64,000 nucleotides of DNA from Phlyctochytrium arcticum (Eukaryota; Chytridiomycota; Chytridiomycetes; Chytridiales; Chytridiaceae): contig JAHLKI010000004.1 of NCBI GenBank assembly GCA_025602905.1, forward strand, positions 558,001 through 622,000. Direction: 5' to 3'. The notes under the pieces are model-generated. The model had not been told where the DNA came from. It was given only the letters and a program-made list of their open reading frames with translations, and searched no databases. A program made the position numbers and the translations under genes. Positions 12,101 to 24,059 of the stretch are shown one piece after another. Within the stretch, counting starts at the first letter, position 1, and each line of letters opens with the position of its first letter.

Positions 12101-12338
12101 TGGAACTGGAGGAGCTGCCCGAGGAGCTTTCCGAATCATCATCAGTTTCAGAGTCACTGTCTTCCGCCCTGGACAGAGCTTTGCGTATGGTTTGAGAGCC
12201 CTTATTGTCACTAGGACAAAGCGAGCTAGTGTCACTGTGGTCGTCCGGGTCGTTCAGAGGTGCGAGAATTGCGTCTGGAAAGTGAACGAAATCAGGCCAA
12301 ATTCCTGTCGGGCATATCTTATATGAGTTACCGGTCAT
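9133..12338 (-). pseudogene. MULE transposase, broken
   Basis: The protein begins at ATG 12338. Order of parts: an acidic Ser/Asp/Glu-rich N-terminus, a FAR1-type zinc DNA-binding domain (CLRAH, SRLCGCEW, GDHNH), then the MULE DDE domain with QIDETYRTN (first Asp), LTDADQALRNAV (second Asp), WHILANIEAK, and TSRVEGAHTAFK (Glu), then GLPCSHE, a zinc knuckle (CTGCKEYVKHNVRTCP near 10160) and a Pro/Gln/Ser-rich tail down to about 9133. Two kinds of damage are visible: an in-frame TAG at 11358-11360 between the DNA-binding and DDE domains, where the next codons continue in the same frame, and one or more likely two frameshifts at about 10890-11000. Further frame changes follow GLPCSHE and occur in the tail; one near 9965-10020 could be a real intron. 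All three catalytic residues survive. I infer an inactive or trans-dependent copy. Confidence 0.75.
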
Positions 12339-12489
12339 GTCTATGGTCGTTTTCGTAGGCTGAGTTCTTGAGTAGGTTGGGATTATCGCTACTTGGTTGA
12401 ACTCAATTCGAACTCAACGTCGGACTATAGTCGGACTTTCAAGACTTCAATTCGAAAGAGACTGCACAGCCGCCTGCCAGGTTTTTCGT

Positions 12490-12560
12490 AATCTGCAAAC
12501 GGCAATACTTTAACCCAAAAGAGAATTGGGTACGCGATTGGGAACGCTCCAGGGGCGCCC
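12490..12560. repeat. Right terminal inverted repeat of the MULE
   Basis: 71 bp, inverted match to the left end with one mismatch once the left internal duplication is ignored. Confidence 0.85.
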
Positions 12561-12665
12561 GTTTCGTTCAAGGAAATTGAGTCATCCCAGCCCTAACCCT
12601 TACATGAAAGCAGCAGCGATCAACACACACACACACACACACGAAAAAGTGAATAGAAGATCACC

Positions 12666-13801
12666 ATGTCAAGTAAGGTCCGTCGAGAACTCGAAGACCT
12701 AGACGCAGCAGCCGGAAAACTCGGTGTAGGCAAGTCTCCCATCCCTCGTACATCTCTCACACCCTCAAACTAACTCAATGCATGATTTCAATAGATTTTG
12801 ACAATGCAGACTGTCTCCTCATCCCCGAAGTCAAAGTCCTCCTCGAGACTCAGAAACGGCGCCGAGTTCAGGCTGGCATGGAGAGACCTACCAATGAGTG
12901 AGTACATACACTTTTTGCTCATTTTGCACATCATGTTGATGGGATTGCAATAGGGTGTTTGATAAAACTCTAGACTACTGCTCGAAATTCAGTGCGTTTA
13001 GTAATGCCAATACCGTCAGACATATCAAATCGTACGGTTTCATTGTTTGTTTTTTTGATACGGTTGTGTATTGATGTTTTTTTGGGGTTGATGTATTACA
13101 GGACGGTGGATCAAACGACTTATCGGCCGTTTGAAATTGGGTTGTTGGGGAATTTGGGGATTGAGTCGGTTGAAGAGGCGAGGTCGCTTATTCCAAGGTA
13201 AAATATCTCGAGTGCGAATGGCCCAGACATGTTTTTCGAGCCCGAGCGAAGCGAGGGCGCATGATTTTGCGTAGCAAAATCGAATGCGAGCGGGAGCGAG
13301 GAGGACGCCGAGCGACGCGAGGCATTCCCGAGGCCTAACAAAGTGAGGCCGAGGGCCCTGGCCCAGACATTTTTCCAAAGGAAAAAAGGATGGGCGCTGA
13401 CGATTTTGCAAAGCAAAATCAAGTGCGAGCGAAGCGAGGGAGACCAATTTTGCGGAGCAAAATTGAATGCGAGCGAAGCGAGCTCAAAAAGATTACTGAC
13501 GAACAAAGATTTTGCGGAGCAAAATCAATACGGGGTTCACACATGGTGCAACAATACGACGACCCCGAGCGTAGCGAGGGGGAGGAGCATACAGGACTCG
13601 AATGGTTTGATGGATACAAGAGGGATGAGGGATGGATGAGGGATGAGGGATGAGAGGGGGCAAGGATGCTTAAGAAACGAAGACAACTAACACATTTACT
13701 GATGTTTCATCAGTCTGAACCTCCGAACCATTGACGACAACACGATCCATTCCACGCTAAACGATTTACAAAATCTCAAGAAATATCAGGCTGCCGGGTA
13801 A
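12666..13801 (+). CDS. RPB4: RNA polymerase II subunit Rpb4
   Basis: Rpb4 pairs with Rpb7 to form the stalk of RNA polymerase II, used in initiation and mRNA fate. Five exons join in phase: 12666-12723, 12795-12897, 12954-13031, 13102-13197, 13714-13801, giving 140 residues, a normal core Rpb4 length. Recognisable parts are EVFDKTLDYCSKFS at the end of the N-terminal region, then the HRDC-like C-terminal part with FEIGLLGNLGIESVEEARSL, SLNLRTIDD and LNDLQNLKKYQ. Introns 1-3 are 56-71 nt, but intron 4 is 516 nt and packed with palindromic repeats. The gene converges on PGS1, with only 78 bp between the two stop codons. It lies about 100 bp from the right end of the MULE, so its promoter region is short or overlaps the element; a CA repeat sits there at about 12622. 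Confidence 0.93.
13198..13713 (+). repeat. RPB4 intron 4 with repeated hairpin units
   Basis: The intron contains four near-perfect palindromes of the form GATTTTGC-nnn-GCAAAATC-like at 13263-13281, 13402-13420, 13446-13464 and 13508-13526. They alternate with copies of gcgagcgaagcgag and relatives (near 13246, 13427, 13472, 13566). Each palindrome can form an 8-bp stem with a 3-nt loop. The splice sites gtaaaat and tttcatcag bracket the insert. This looks like an expanding palindromic repeat family lodged in an intron of an essential gene. Confidence 0.75.
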
Positions 13802-13879
13802 AAAACACCGCTCTATATCAGGTTTGTAGTCTCTATCCATCTATATAGTATCCGTCATCTTAATGAAGATATGATTGTT

Positions 13880-15664
13880 TTAGAGCATGGACCGAATCAA
13901 CCTCGTAGCCAGCTTGACACCCATCGGGACGGATCGTTCCCCCGTGGTCAAATCCGTCATGTCGACCACCGAAGCATACGAAAACAAGTATTCCAAATTC
14001 TAAAGTCATGCATCATCATCAGCCCCCAAAATCCCCTTATAAGCAATTCACAACTCACCGTTTGCAATCGATCCCGTAATGATGGGTTGGACGTAATCAC
14101 CAGGGACTGAGCTTCCAAGTCCCGATACATGCTTCTATACCCGTAATTCGAGGATCCGATGAGTGTCGCCACGGGGGTGGACTCGCCTAGAGGTGTCATC
14201 CATATCCCTAACAAATTCCATGTATAAGTGTCTCTCGTTTTATTTAATAATTGAACGTATTGGACGGTAGTACCTTTAGCATGAAACGTCCATTGCTCCC
14301 GTTTCCATTCCAAAACCTTTACCCCCCCGTCCTGAGCTTTCCGCCCCGCATAGCGAATCAAGAGTTGTTCGAGGTAAGTATACGCCCCCGGTAAATATCT
14401 TGATACACCCGCCGAGCGATAAAACCCATTGGCTTCCGGTGCCGCCGTCAAAATCTGGTATTCGGCGGTGGATGTCGTAATCAGGTCCAGGAGGAATTGG
14501 GGGAAGTTCAAGTAGCCTGAACTGAGGGAGACTAGCCATTGTTTATCGGGGCCGTAGGTTGATGATGATGAGGTGGGGTTTTGGAGGAGACGGGAGAGGA
14601 TCTGTGATTCTTGGTGGATTCCTAATTGGCCGGCTTGGATCATGGGGAGGATGAGTGTATCCTCCCCTTTCGACTGTTGTTGTTTTTGGAGATGGTGAGT
14701 GGATGATACCCAAGACTGCGAAAAGGCATGGAGGGATTCCCGAGCTTCTGATTTGAAATTGGGGGATGTGGGGAGTGTTCTCGGTGGCAAGAGTTGAATA
14801 ATGCCCGGACCGCATTTGACTTTATAAGAAAATTGACTGATGGTTTGGACTAGACTGTGATAATAATCGGATAAGGGGGCCGACTGGGTAAATTTCATGT
14901 ACCGGTCTTGGCGGTTCGTAAAATAATCTTTATTCAGGTTTGCCCTATGTATATCCCCTCTTCATTAGTTGTGTAGATCAGTGCGAAGGGGGAATGATTT
15001 GCTTTACCCGCTCAATATAACCTCATCATCAAATACATAAATCTTCATGTGCTGTAGTCCAAACCCTTCAATAAACCGTTGCGGGACCACCGATTTCGTC
15101 CATTCCGATACGGCCGGTGAATGGTATAACGAGACCGAAACTCTATCGCCAAATTCGGCAATGAGGGGTGCGAGGAGGGTTAGGCTGTTGGGGTCACCTC
15201 TTGTCCCCCGAAAGTAGTCGAGGAGGACCGTGAGTTTTAGCTCGGGGTTGGTGGAAAGAGAAGAGTGGAGAGCCGAGATGAGGGCGTGTTCGGAGGATCC
15301 CAAGTAGAGGGATGCGAGGGTGATTCTATGTTTGGCGGTTCGGATTCCTTCCTAAATATCCCACAAAAATCAACATTTCATTGGTTTTTTTTTATAATGA
15401 GGAGATTGGGAAACGTACGATAAGGGCATTGTAAAACTCTTTTGGCTCGTCAAGGATATGTACTGTATCTCCGTTGACGGCAAACGTCGGGGTCAGATCT
15501 GAAATGGGTTTGAAGGCGGTGAATGGATGGGATTGGGATGATGTTGTTGAGTGATGATGATGATGGTAATGGCGTTGGGGGATGGGACGGGTAAGAGGGA
15601 GGAGACGGGGGGTTTTGAGGAGATGGTTTTGGCGGGTGAGGATTCGTATTGACCTTGATGCCAT
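13880..15664 (-). CDS. PGS1: CDP-diacylglycerol-glycerol-3-phosphate 3-phosphatidyltransferase (Pgs1)
   Basis: Makes phosphatidylglycerophosphate from CDP-diacylglycerol and glycerol-3-phosphate, the first committed step of cardiolipin synthesis in the mitochondrial inner membrane. Exons on the minus strand: 15664-15419, 15351-15008, 14944-14274, 14207-14059, 13999-13880; all phases agree and give 509 residues. It belongs to the phospholipase D superfamily: the first HKD motif reads HMKIYVFDD (about residue 183) and is followed by the family signature SGANLNKDYFTNRQDRY, and the second is FHAKGIWM (about residue 417) split by an intron after HAK. The N-terminus (MASRSIRIL, then Arg/Thr and a His run) looks like a mitochondrial presequence. 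Introns are 59-67 nt. The gene converges with RPB4. Confidence 0.93.
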
Positions 15665-16106
15665 TGTGATTTTGTTTGTGGTGGGGATGGGTGATCTTGC
15701 TTTGGATCTTGCTTGCAGAAACAGCCAAGGATTGGCCAGAATAAACAACCGCAAGGGATCGCGTCTCTTCGGAGATCACACCCCCGAACTGATCATCTCA
15801 CTCTTCTCAAACTCTTTTCACCCCCACACTTATTTCCATACCGATTAATTCTGCGAATGCCATCGGAGATCTACAAACGGACAATCTGTCGGCACTCAAG
15901 GACCATTGATGAACAAAAACGAAAGAACTACGAGAGAGGGATCTTGCGCGCAAACTCGATATAACGCAAAGGTAGCTGGACGGCCAAGCAAGCGCAGCTG
16001 GAAGCAACGACCGAAGGCGACCAGCGGGCGGGGACTCATCGGTATAATACTGCATTCGCAGACAAAAGTTTCAATCCACCGTGGGGATTGCTTGCTCTGA
16101 AAATGT
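15665..16106. other. PGS1 upstream region and uncertain 5' edge of retroelement
   Basis: Contains the promoter side of PGS1 and then degenerate sequence running into the LINE fragment. No separate gene is supported. Confidence 0.4.
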
Positions 16107-17820
16107 TTGCCAGAACAATGGAGCGGTCCGTTTTTTGTCAAGGGAAAGTTGCAAAAATATGACGTTGGATGCCGAGCAGTAGTATGCTATATGCATACTG
16201 TCAATGATCAACCTTCGAATACTTCGGTATTGCGTCGTTTATTTGAACGTCGGGTTTTGTCAGTTTTTGAAAAAGAGCCGTGGAGCGCGGTGCATCCAGC
16301 ACAGGGCGGTTTCCGGTCTCGGCATGCGGCAACAACTCAAGCGTTAGTCAGTGATGAAAGTATCCGTTTAGGGGCGGATATTTCTATTTACCTTGACCTC
16401 AAAGCTGCCTATGACCGCGTCCGATTTCATTTGATTTTGGAACGGGCAAAACAAGCCGGAGCTGGTGTGTGGGCACTGGCTCTGATATCAAGTATGATGT
16501 GTCGGCAACCGTCGTCAAGATTTGTGGTGAATGCAGCTTTGACCAGCTCCTTGGAGCGGGAATGCGGTCTATTCGAAGATTCACTTCTATCACCACTTCT
16601 GTTCAACATCTTTATCGACTCGCTTCTTTTGATCATTAATGACTTTACCGACATTGGTTCACGTCGTTTTCCTCCTATTTTGGGGTATGCCGATGATCTC
16701 AAATTGCAACCGCTCGACATTGGAGAAGCCCAAATGTTTTTAGATGTTTGCTCGGCTTGGGCGACATTAAATGACATTGGTTTTTAATCACAACAAGTGC
16801 GGGATAATTTGGAAAGGTAGCTGGGACGCGGAGGGCCCGCCGGAATTGATACTTTCCCGCAAGGCCGTGCCAAATGTGTCTAGCTACCGATATCTGGGTT
16901 TTCCTACTTCATCTCGCGGCATTATCTGGACTGACCACTTGGAGGTGCGAGTGAGCAAGGCCGACAAAATGCTTAAGGCATTGATGCTCAGCGGAGACTT
17001 GTGGTCTGAAAATGTCCGCCTGACATTATACAAGATCTTCGTGCCCTCCCACACTGACTTTGGTCTACGTGCTTTCTGGGTCTGGAGCATGCACGATCCC
17101 GTTCGAAATAAACTACGGGATGGGTTGGAACAATTGCATATTCGCGGACTGGAGTGGATATTCGGACGTCTGGCACCGCGCGGATTGCATGAGAGTATGT
17201 CGGCTTTGGGGAGATGGGATCACCGGGCGGTGACCATGATTGGTTCTTACTATCTGCACTTGGACCGGATGCCTTGTTCAAATCCCTTGTTTCATCTCTC
17301 TTCTATTGTCAACCCTGGAGTCTCGGAGCTCTCTATCAATGCTATTTTGCCACGGTGTCTGCGGAAACCGGCGGAGATAGAAGCCTGGATGATTGCTGTC
17401 GGTGTCGCCAATCTCACTGAAGGGGAACGTCCCCGTATTGGATGGAAGGCTTGGATTCGAAAGAAGGGCGTCGAGGACATTGTCCAGCGTCGTGTTAATC
17501 AAGTCGGCCCCTTATCAAGACAAAACCGGACGCATACCACGCATTCGCCATCTCCGCGTTTGGTTGCCGGGGTCTACGTCCTCGATCAGCGGAAGGAGAA
17601 GGGAGAGTGCTGGAGCGTCTGATGTCCAACTCTGATTGTTATGGTGGCACCATTCGACCATCTGTTAGAGACATCGATCAGCTTACAGGCGTATTTGAAG
17701 GCACTCTGACGGCTCTGCTAAAACAGGCATGTCTAGCAACCATGGACGCAAGACTATTAATGAACGGCGCGGGCGCGCAGGCCATCATGTATACTACGAA
17801 GTATGCCACAAGGCTATAAA
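16107..17820 (+). pseudogene. Non-LTR (LINE) reverse transcriptase fragment
   Basis: Remnant of a LINE-type retroelement. The reverse transcriptase is clear: an AQGGFRSRHAATTQAL segment, the catalytic LDLKAAYDRV, a LLSPLLFNIFIDSLL block, the YADD box as GYADDLKL near 16690, then NHNKCGI, a YRYLGF thumb motif and a LYKIFVPSHTDFGLRAFWVW segment. The frame breaks once at about 16780, at a run of T just after NDIG; the second part continues in the next frame to about 17622. The endonuclease and ORF1 are missing, so the copy is 5'-truncated. The usual Gln-Gly before SPLLFN is changed (FEDSLLSP). Downstream, a short frame to 17820 may be the degraded C-terminus. Not functional. Confidence 0.8.
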
Positions 17821-18537
17821 CGGCTTATGACAACCTAAGCGTAATACAATTGGCAAATCAGCGCAAGGTCCAAAGGCAGGAAACAGATGGAAATTTAGCA
17901 GCGAACAAAGTCGGTATTCAGAGACTTGCGGCATTAGCACATGCGTGCAGTGGAGCCACCCACCTCACTCTCCCTCCCCCCCTCCCCACCCCCCAAACTT
18001 GACCTATAATTGTCCCTCAACGAACTCCAATCAACTTCAAAGTCATGCTGGAGAATCTAACTGAACGGGGTAAGTATAGTGATATTACCATTTCATGACA
18101 TCTACTTAAGATCCAATTCACTAGTCACTCGATACCTTGCAAAGACCCAAAAAGCTACTTTCTACGATTTTGCTGAAAAGGATCTCCCGAACCTCACCAA
18201 AGAGTACACTGGTGAAGGGGACTTTGAAGCAGTGGACAGATTGGCAGCATTCTTGACGGCCCGTTGAAAGTTCGCGATATTTGGGCGATCGCGGCGAACG
18301 CAGATTTGCCGCCAAGGAGTTCTTCAAAGCTGATGGCCTCTTTCACAACATGCACGATGAACAGTTTCGTGTTGAATTCCTTACTGAAACAATTTTCAGG
18401 CACCGGACCGGGAGCACAACGAATGCCCAGACCAGTGAGATATCCGAAAAGTTCCAACTGAATCATCTTCCAGCACGTCGCATTTCCAAGTTTCTGCTAT
18501 GCGTTAAGCTACACGCTTGGCAATGAGCAAATCCCAG
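17821..18537. other. Decayed sequence of unknown origin
   Basis: A polypyrimidine run (about 17970-17995) is followed by a possible short coding remnant on the plus strand: ATG near 18044, a GTAAGT donor, then a segment with YLAKTQKATFYDFAEKD, and in another frame AAKEFFKADGLFHNMHDEQF. I do not recognise the protein. Stops and frame changes indicate a broken gene, possibly mobile-element cargo. Confidence 0.3.
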
Positions 18538-18790
18538 CCTCAATGGATAGAAAATCTTATTATTACAGGCCCCGCTGGCACGGGCAAGTCGCAAGTGGTA
18601 AGCTGGAGCAACAAATGGCCCTTTCCAGCAAGAGTTCTACGTGAGGATGGATATGGCCGCCAATGCACATAAAGCCACCAGACCGGTCACTGCAGACGGC
18701 CATATTGACAGTTTCATCATGGACAATGACACGATCAATCAGAGTGCGTTTGAATGGGAACAGCAGGAGTCTTCACGGCCCAACTAGATG
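18538..18790 (+). pseudogene. P-loop helicase fragment, possibly Helitron/Pif1-like
   Basis: A short run reads WIENLIITGPAGTGKSQV, a Walker A motif in the style of Pif1-like helicases carried by Helitrons. The frame then breaks and no other helicase motif follows. Assignment rests on about 20 residues, so it is tentative. Confidence 0.35.
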
Positions 18791-20382
18791 CCCATATATG
18801 TGTTAGATGCACCACAATGTCTCACTCATCTCCTTCTTGCTTCGAATCTGCTTCGCGAGGATGAGCCGGCCAGTCCCGAGCTGCAAGAGTTACCTACGCT
18901 GCCCCCTGCCTCCCTTACCATCGGCGCTTTCCGTGACCTCTGCGTCCAGCGCCCGTCCCTCATGGGGAAACAACATGGTGAAGAGTCATGTTCACTGAAA
19001 CCGTAGCAGGAACAATGCAACGCTACGCTACGCTCTGGAACGTCGTCGGGTACTTTTCCCCCTTATTTGTCGTGCTGATGGGGCGGCTTAGCGACGCATC
19101 AGCAGTCTGAGGACTTGCAACGTCTACAAAATCAAAATACAACCAACCACCAAGCATACAATCTTTCTACTTTTTTTATCGGCCAAATCAGAGCAAATGC
19201 TCTTCCCCGTGTGGTTCACGCCTAACGTTTCCTCAGCTCAACCATAATAAAAAAAATCTCGGTGAGAGCTTCTTTATTCATTGCACGAGAGGGCATTTGC
19301 ATGTGCCGTCTCTTATCTACATGATTCTATCATTCCTATGATGTCTACTCATCCTAAATCTCTGGCAGCACCGCTTTGCCGAACAACCCGTCGCCGGTCG
19401 CGCTGACGACCTTCAGCGAATTCTCCGCAACCGCACAACCGACGCTTTCCTAGCCCATGTGGTCACATACCTTCTCTGGAAAACATTGGCTCGCGTGAAT
19501 GAGTCGCTGAATCTCGTAAAACCAGGACAGAAGCAAGGAAAAAATTAGTTTCTGAGGATAGAAAAAGAGTTTTTTGTATAGAAAAACGTCCATCCGAATG
19601 GGACGGATCGGGAAGCTACTGCTCTTTTGGTGTCTCCACGCGGTCGGGCAAGTGCAGCGGCCTAATACTCGACGAAGCACGACGCAGCGCATGAAAGTTC
19701 TGGAAATCGTCCTCCGGTCACATATCACGACCTTGCTCGTAAGAGTACTGTAGATATGGAACCAAGTGAGCACGTACCACGTTCGCCATCAACCAGCGCG
19801 CGATCTCGGACCTTGATTTGCCCACGCTTAATACGCTCCAGAGCGATCGGTCCCAATTTTTTGCTGGTAGGGTCTCGCCCAGAAAATCCCCGAGACTGGG
19901 TTCATGCTTGATATAGCCGCTGAGAAGGAAGATGGGTCGACGTGGGAGTACCCAATGCCTGCGCCACACTTGCCCATGAAGCCCATTGCAAAGTCGGAGA
20001 AGTCGGATACGAAGATGACTAGACAATGTGCACATACCAACATCGGTGTCAGTGTGTCGGGGTACGTTTCTTTAGGAAGATTGTAACGGGCAAAGTGTGC
20101 GTGATCCAACTTCCAAGGCAACAGAGGGACTTTTGACCCGGTGGATATCTGCTTCTTTATATGCCTGTCACATATATAGTGTGTACTGCCTGAAATGTAT
20201 GATAATCGAATGAGAATGTTATTTTAAGGGATATGATTGAAAAGTGTATTGAGTGAGATTGTCCACCATTTCAAATTGTGAATTCAAGACCTGACGTCAA
20301 ATGGAAATTGTTGTTTCTCGGGTTTTTGCGGCTGCACAACACAATCTTCCTTGCTTGAATTCAATCGAGAGCAGCGGGCGCC
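18791..20382. other. Gene-poor degraded DNA upstream of CWH43
   Basis: Several short frames on both strands, none with a domain I can name. The minus-strand run at about 19720-20120 (containing WDRSLWSVLSVGKSRSEIARW) has coding-like composition but is interrupted. The last few hundred bases before 20383 should hold the CWH43 promoter. Confidence 0.4.
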
Positions 20383-23300
20383 ATGACTGAAGGAGAGCAT
20401 GGGCGGGTCGTCCACCAAGTCAAACCTATCAAGCCAAGCATCATGGTACTTATCCATTTACAGCCTCCATCTTATCGAAGTGAGGACTAATTATTACATT
20501 CGTCGATTCCAACCAGATCCCGGCGACGGTGATTCCCATAGCACATACCATCCTTGGATACTCGGCATTCCTGGTCGCCTTGTTCCTGAGCTACAATACG
20601 AGATGGCGTAGCGTCCTCAAGAATGAAGTTGCGGGTTGGCCTCAGGTTTGGATTTGGACAAAGATAAACAAACGAGATCTTACATGGGTTTATTGACTGG
20701 CCTTCTGAAGGAATGGTTCCCGAGCGTCTCGGCAGTGACGGGGGACCATTATCCGGCGAGAAACGTCTTTCAGATTGGCATTGCCATGGCTGCCGGTCAG
20801 TTTTCAGTTCTCTCACAGATGTGGATGATGTGGTTGCTTATTGGACAAATGTATACAGGCCCACGGTTCTTGTTACTCGCTCTCAATCACATCACGCATA
20901 AGGCATACAGTGGATCCCTTTCCAACTTTACGTTAGCCATGGGCCTAATCAGGACCCTAAGCTGCGGAGGATGGGTCTACATCACTTCATCCGACCAACA
21001 CGACTGGCACGACATTTTCATGATTACATACCTGGTCGCGGGTCTTTTCTACATGATTGGACTGACCGTCATGTCCCGACGGACTGCTGCTAAAACGGGT
21101 CGGAAGACGGCATGGAAGGCTAGAGCATGGTGCATCACGGCGTTTTTGGCAACTGTCCCTTTCCTGGTTTACTTTTTTATCGAGCATAAAGTAAAACGTG
21201 TACCCGGCGGTTGGTATTCATCTCATTTTGCATATGAACTACCTCTTCGTTATCATTACTAACGAGAAATTCCCATAGCATACTCGATATACGCACTGTT
21301 TGAGTGGAGCGTTATCCTCTATGACGTCGGATTCGACCACATGTCGGTATACGATGTCAAGGACACGAGTATACATGTGGCTGCTCCACGCTCGTCGGAT
21401 GCCAAAACGCATCATCAGGAAACAGTTGTTGTGCCAGCGGCAAAACCTGTCAAGATCGTCGTTGAGAAGAATCACACGTCGGACATGGCAAGTTACATTG
21501 CAGATACCTATCTCGGTGAGTGTTCTTCCATTTCTCGTTTTGAATGTCAACATGTTTCCTCACTATACTGAAGGGTTTGTATTTTGGTCCATGCTGACCT
21601 CTCTCGGATTGACCATCTGGTATTTCCCATTATGGAATATGGGCATCTCGGGATTTGAAGCATTCCTGTTCACAACCCTATCACCCGGTCTCCTCGGCAT
21701 TCCCCTGGTGCGGAGAATCGTGCACCGGTTTCCGGGTGTCTTCCACCTTCTCTCCCTTGTCGGGCTTTTGGGATACCGATGGACAGATCCCACCATGAAA
21801 CTCTGCTCTGTGGGTGTTGGAGTCGGATTATCCATATTGACTTGGGCCTCATACCTTATGGACTCGGATGGTATTTCGAGTGAGCGGGTCACACCCCGTA
21901 ATTGGAGTACGGTCCTCCCGTTCTTGGTGGGTCTGATTTTGAGCAATGTGGCCAAAGTCTATGGGTTCTCAAATAACCCTATTTGGCCCATTATGCATCG
22001 GGCCAATGGCGGATTGAACGAGTATGGGCTCGGATTGGCGGTTCTGGCTTGTCTTCAGGTGCTGACCCGACCTATGTTTGCCAAACACTCCCACAAAAAG
22101 ACCACGGTGGCGGGTAAAGCAGCTGTTGCTCAAGTACAAGCTCAAGGATCCACCTTACACTCTGCGGTCGGACTGGGCGCGCTGCTTTTTGCGTTGCATA
22201 GTATGTTGACCGACTCGGGCATTATTTGCCGGTGGGCGGTGGGAGGATACCCCGACCCGGGCGTGGATCCCCTCACCGGTGGTGTGATTGTCCTCCTATG
22301 TATGGGTCTCGGCCTCCTCGCGTCACGCAGTGCGACGATTGCTGCAAGTCGGTCGTGGTGGGCCCTAGCCACGGCCGGTCTGATGGCCCTCTACTTTTTA
22401 CCCGGCTTTGGCAAGACCGGGCGGTATGTTGGGTTTGCCGGCGGACTCGTCTTTGCGGCCTACGTCATGTCAATTGCGCCTCTTATACTTCAGCACCTAA
22501 AATACACCAAAGCTGGACGAACTCTTTTGTTGGGAACTCTGATCTATGATCTTTTCCAGGTATGTTTCAATGGCATGACATTGTATGTACCGATGTTGTG
22601 TGCTGATAACTATGGGGTAGCTGGCACACGTTTGGACTGTTGCCTACGCTTTTGTACCCGGTGGCCCCCTCCTCCGAGAACGCACCTACGTTGTCGTGCT
22701 CATCATGCAATTCTTCCTACTGTTGGGCGTCACCACATCCGCCAAATCTCTCGGCCTAGCTGCCCAACGCGAAGCTCCCGTCCCAGTCGACACTTCCGTT
22801 CGCCACGAATACGACCGCACAGCTACTGCCCTCTCATTCACGTACCTCCTCCTCGCCGCTTGTGTCGGCACCCGCATGTCCATGTGGCGTGACCCGGTTC
22901 CCTACCATGCTGCAGACAACGTCATGACGATGGGCATTTGGACGGTGCATTTTGGTCTGGATGATGATATGTACGGAAGTCATAAACGGATGGCGGATGT
23001 CATTGGAGAACTGGAATTGGATGTCATCGGTATGTGTGTGTATCTCTCAATTGCTGGGCTTTCTTATTAAGTTTATGTGTATTAGGACTTTTGGAATCGG
23101 ATACCAACCGCATCATCATGGGCAACCGGGATCTCACACAATATTTGAGTGAAACTCTCCACATGTACGCCGATTACGGCCCCGGACCTACAAAACATAC
23201 ATGGGGATGCTCCATGCTCTCCAAATTCCCTATCGTCCGTTCATCCCACCATCAACTTCCATCACCTGTAGGTGAACTGGCCTGCGCCATCCATGCAACA

Positions 23301-23922
23301 CTGGGTACGTATCAAAACAATTATACTCCAAAAAAATACAGATACTGATTTACAAATAGATGTGTACGGAAAGGAAGTAGATGTCATTGTCTCTCACAAC
23401 GGGCAAGAAGAGGATTGGGTTGACCGGCAATTACAGACTCGGGAGTTGGCCCGAATTATGAATGAGAGTCAGAATCCGTTTGTGTTTTTGGGATATGTTG
23501 TTACCCAACCTGGCCAGTATTATGAGTTGTACAAGACGCTGACGGAGAGTGGACGCATGAATGATATTGATCCGTTTGATTGGGACCGGTAAGTTGGGAT
23601 TTTTATAAACTTTTTGAGTGGGGGCTGACGATTCGTTTTCCAAAGGTGGTGTCAATATATCCTCTTCCGAGGGTTGGACCGAATCGGGTACGCACGGGTC
23701 AGTCACGGTCACATTACCGATACAGAAATCCAAGTCGGCAAATTCATGCACCCTCCTTCCGATTCCACAACGTCCGTTCGAGAATGGGAATGGCAAAATG
23801 ATGAATCCAAAATTCCGACTGGATGGAGGTTCCCGGCCCAGTTTAATCCGCCCGGTGTGAGGGGACACCAGTATCATGTCTTTAATGCTCCACGATACTG
23901 GAGTCTCAAAGAGTCGAAATGA
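20383..23922 (+). CDS. CWH43: Cwh43 GPI-anchor lipid remodelling protein
   Basis: Cwh43 replaces the diacylglycerol of GPI anchors with ceramide in the ER membrane and affects cell-wall integrity. Ten exons join in phase: 20383-20445, 20517-20645, 20711-20795, 20859-21209, 21279-21515, 21574-22559, 22621-23029, 23086-23304, 23360-23588, 23646-23922; 994 residues, about the full length of the fungal protein. The N-terminal part is a multi-pass Frag1/DRAM/Sfk1-type domain ([35 protein letters not shown]). A second polytopic region follows ([16 protein letters not shown] and later helices). The last 240 residues are an endonuclease/exonuclease/phosphatase-like domain with GLLESDTNR (about 754), SHNGQEEDW (about 838) and WYSL-like end APRYWSL. 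Introns are 55-72 nt. Exons 8-10 recur as a dead copy at 25.4-26.1 kb. Confidence 0.93.
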
Positions 23923-24059
23923 TAGGATATATACTGAATTCTTCGTGAGACTGCGACCTATTTAATGCAATTGATATTGGTGTGAGAATATTGTCGTTTC
24001 TTTCGTGTATTTTCTTTTGGGGGAGCCCGATATAGAAAGTCGCGGTGGTGTTTATACTT

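Larger units (their letters stand above)
8615..12560 (-). mobile_element. Mutator-like element (MULE) with near-identical terminal inverted repeats
   Basis: A transposon of about 3.95 kb. The left end (8615-8706) and right end (12490-12560) are inverted repeats; after removing a 21-bp insertion in the left copy they differ at only one of 71 positions. The outermost eight bases at each side are GGGCGCCC. Because that word is its own complement, it can be read either as the tip of the repeat or as an 8-bp target-site duplication (8615-8622 and 12553-12560), the latter fitting MULEs, which usually duplicate 8-11 bp. The body carries a MULE transposase on the minus strand. The matching ends imply recent movement, while the transposase reading frame is broken. 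Confidence 0.85.

Noticed and set aside
18538..18600. A complete Helitron
   Set aside because: Only one P-loop motif is present; no Rep/HUH motif, other helicase motifs or Helitron ends were found.
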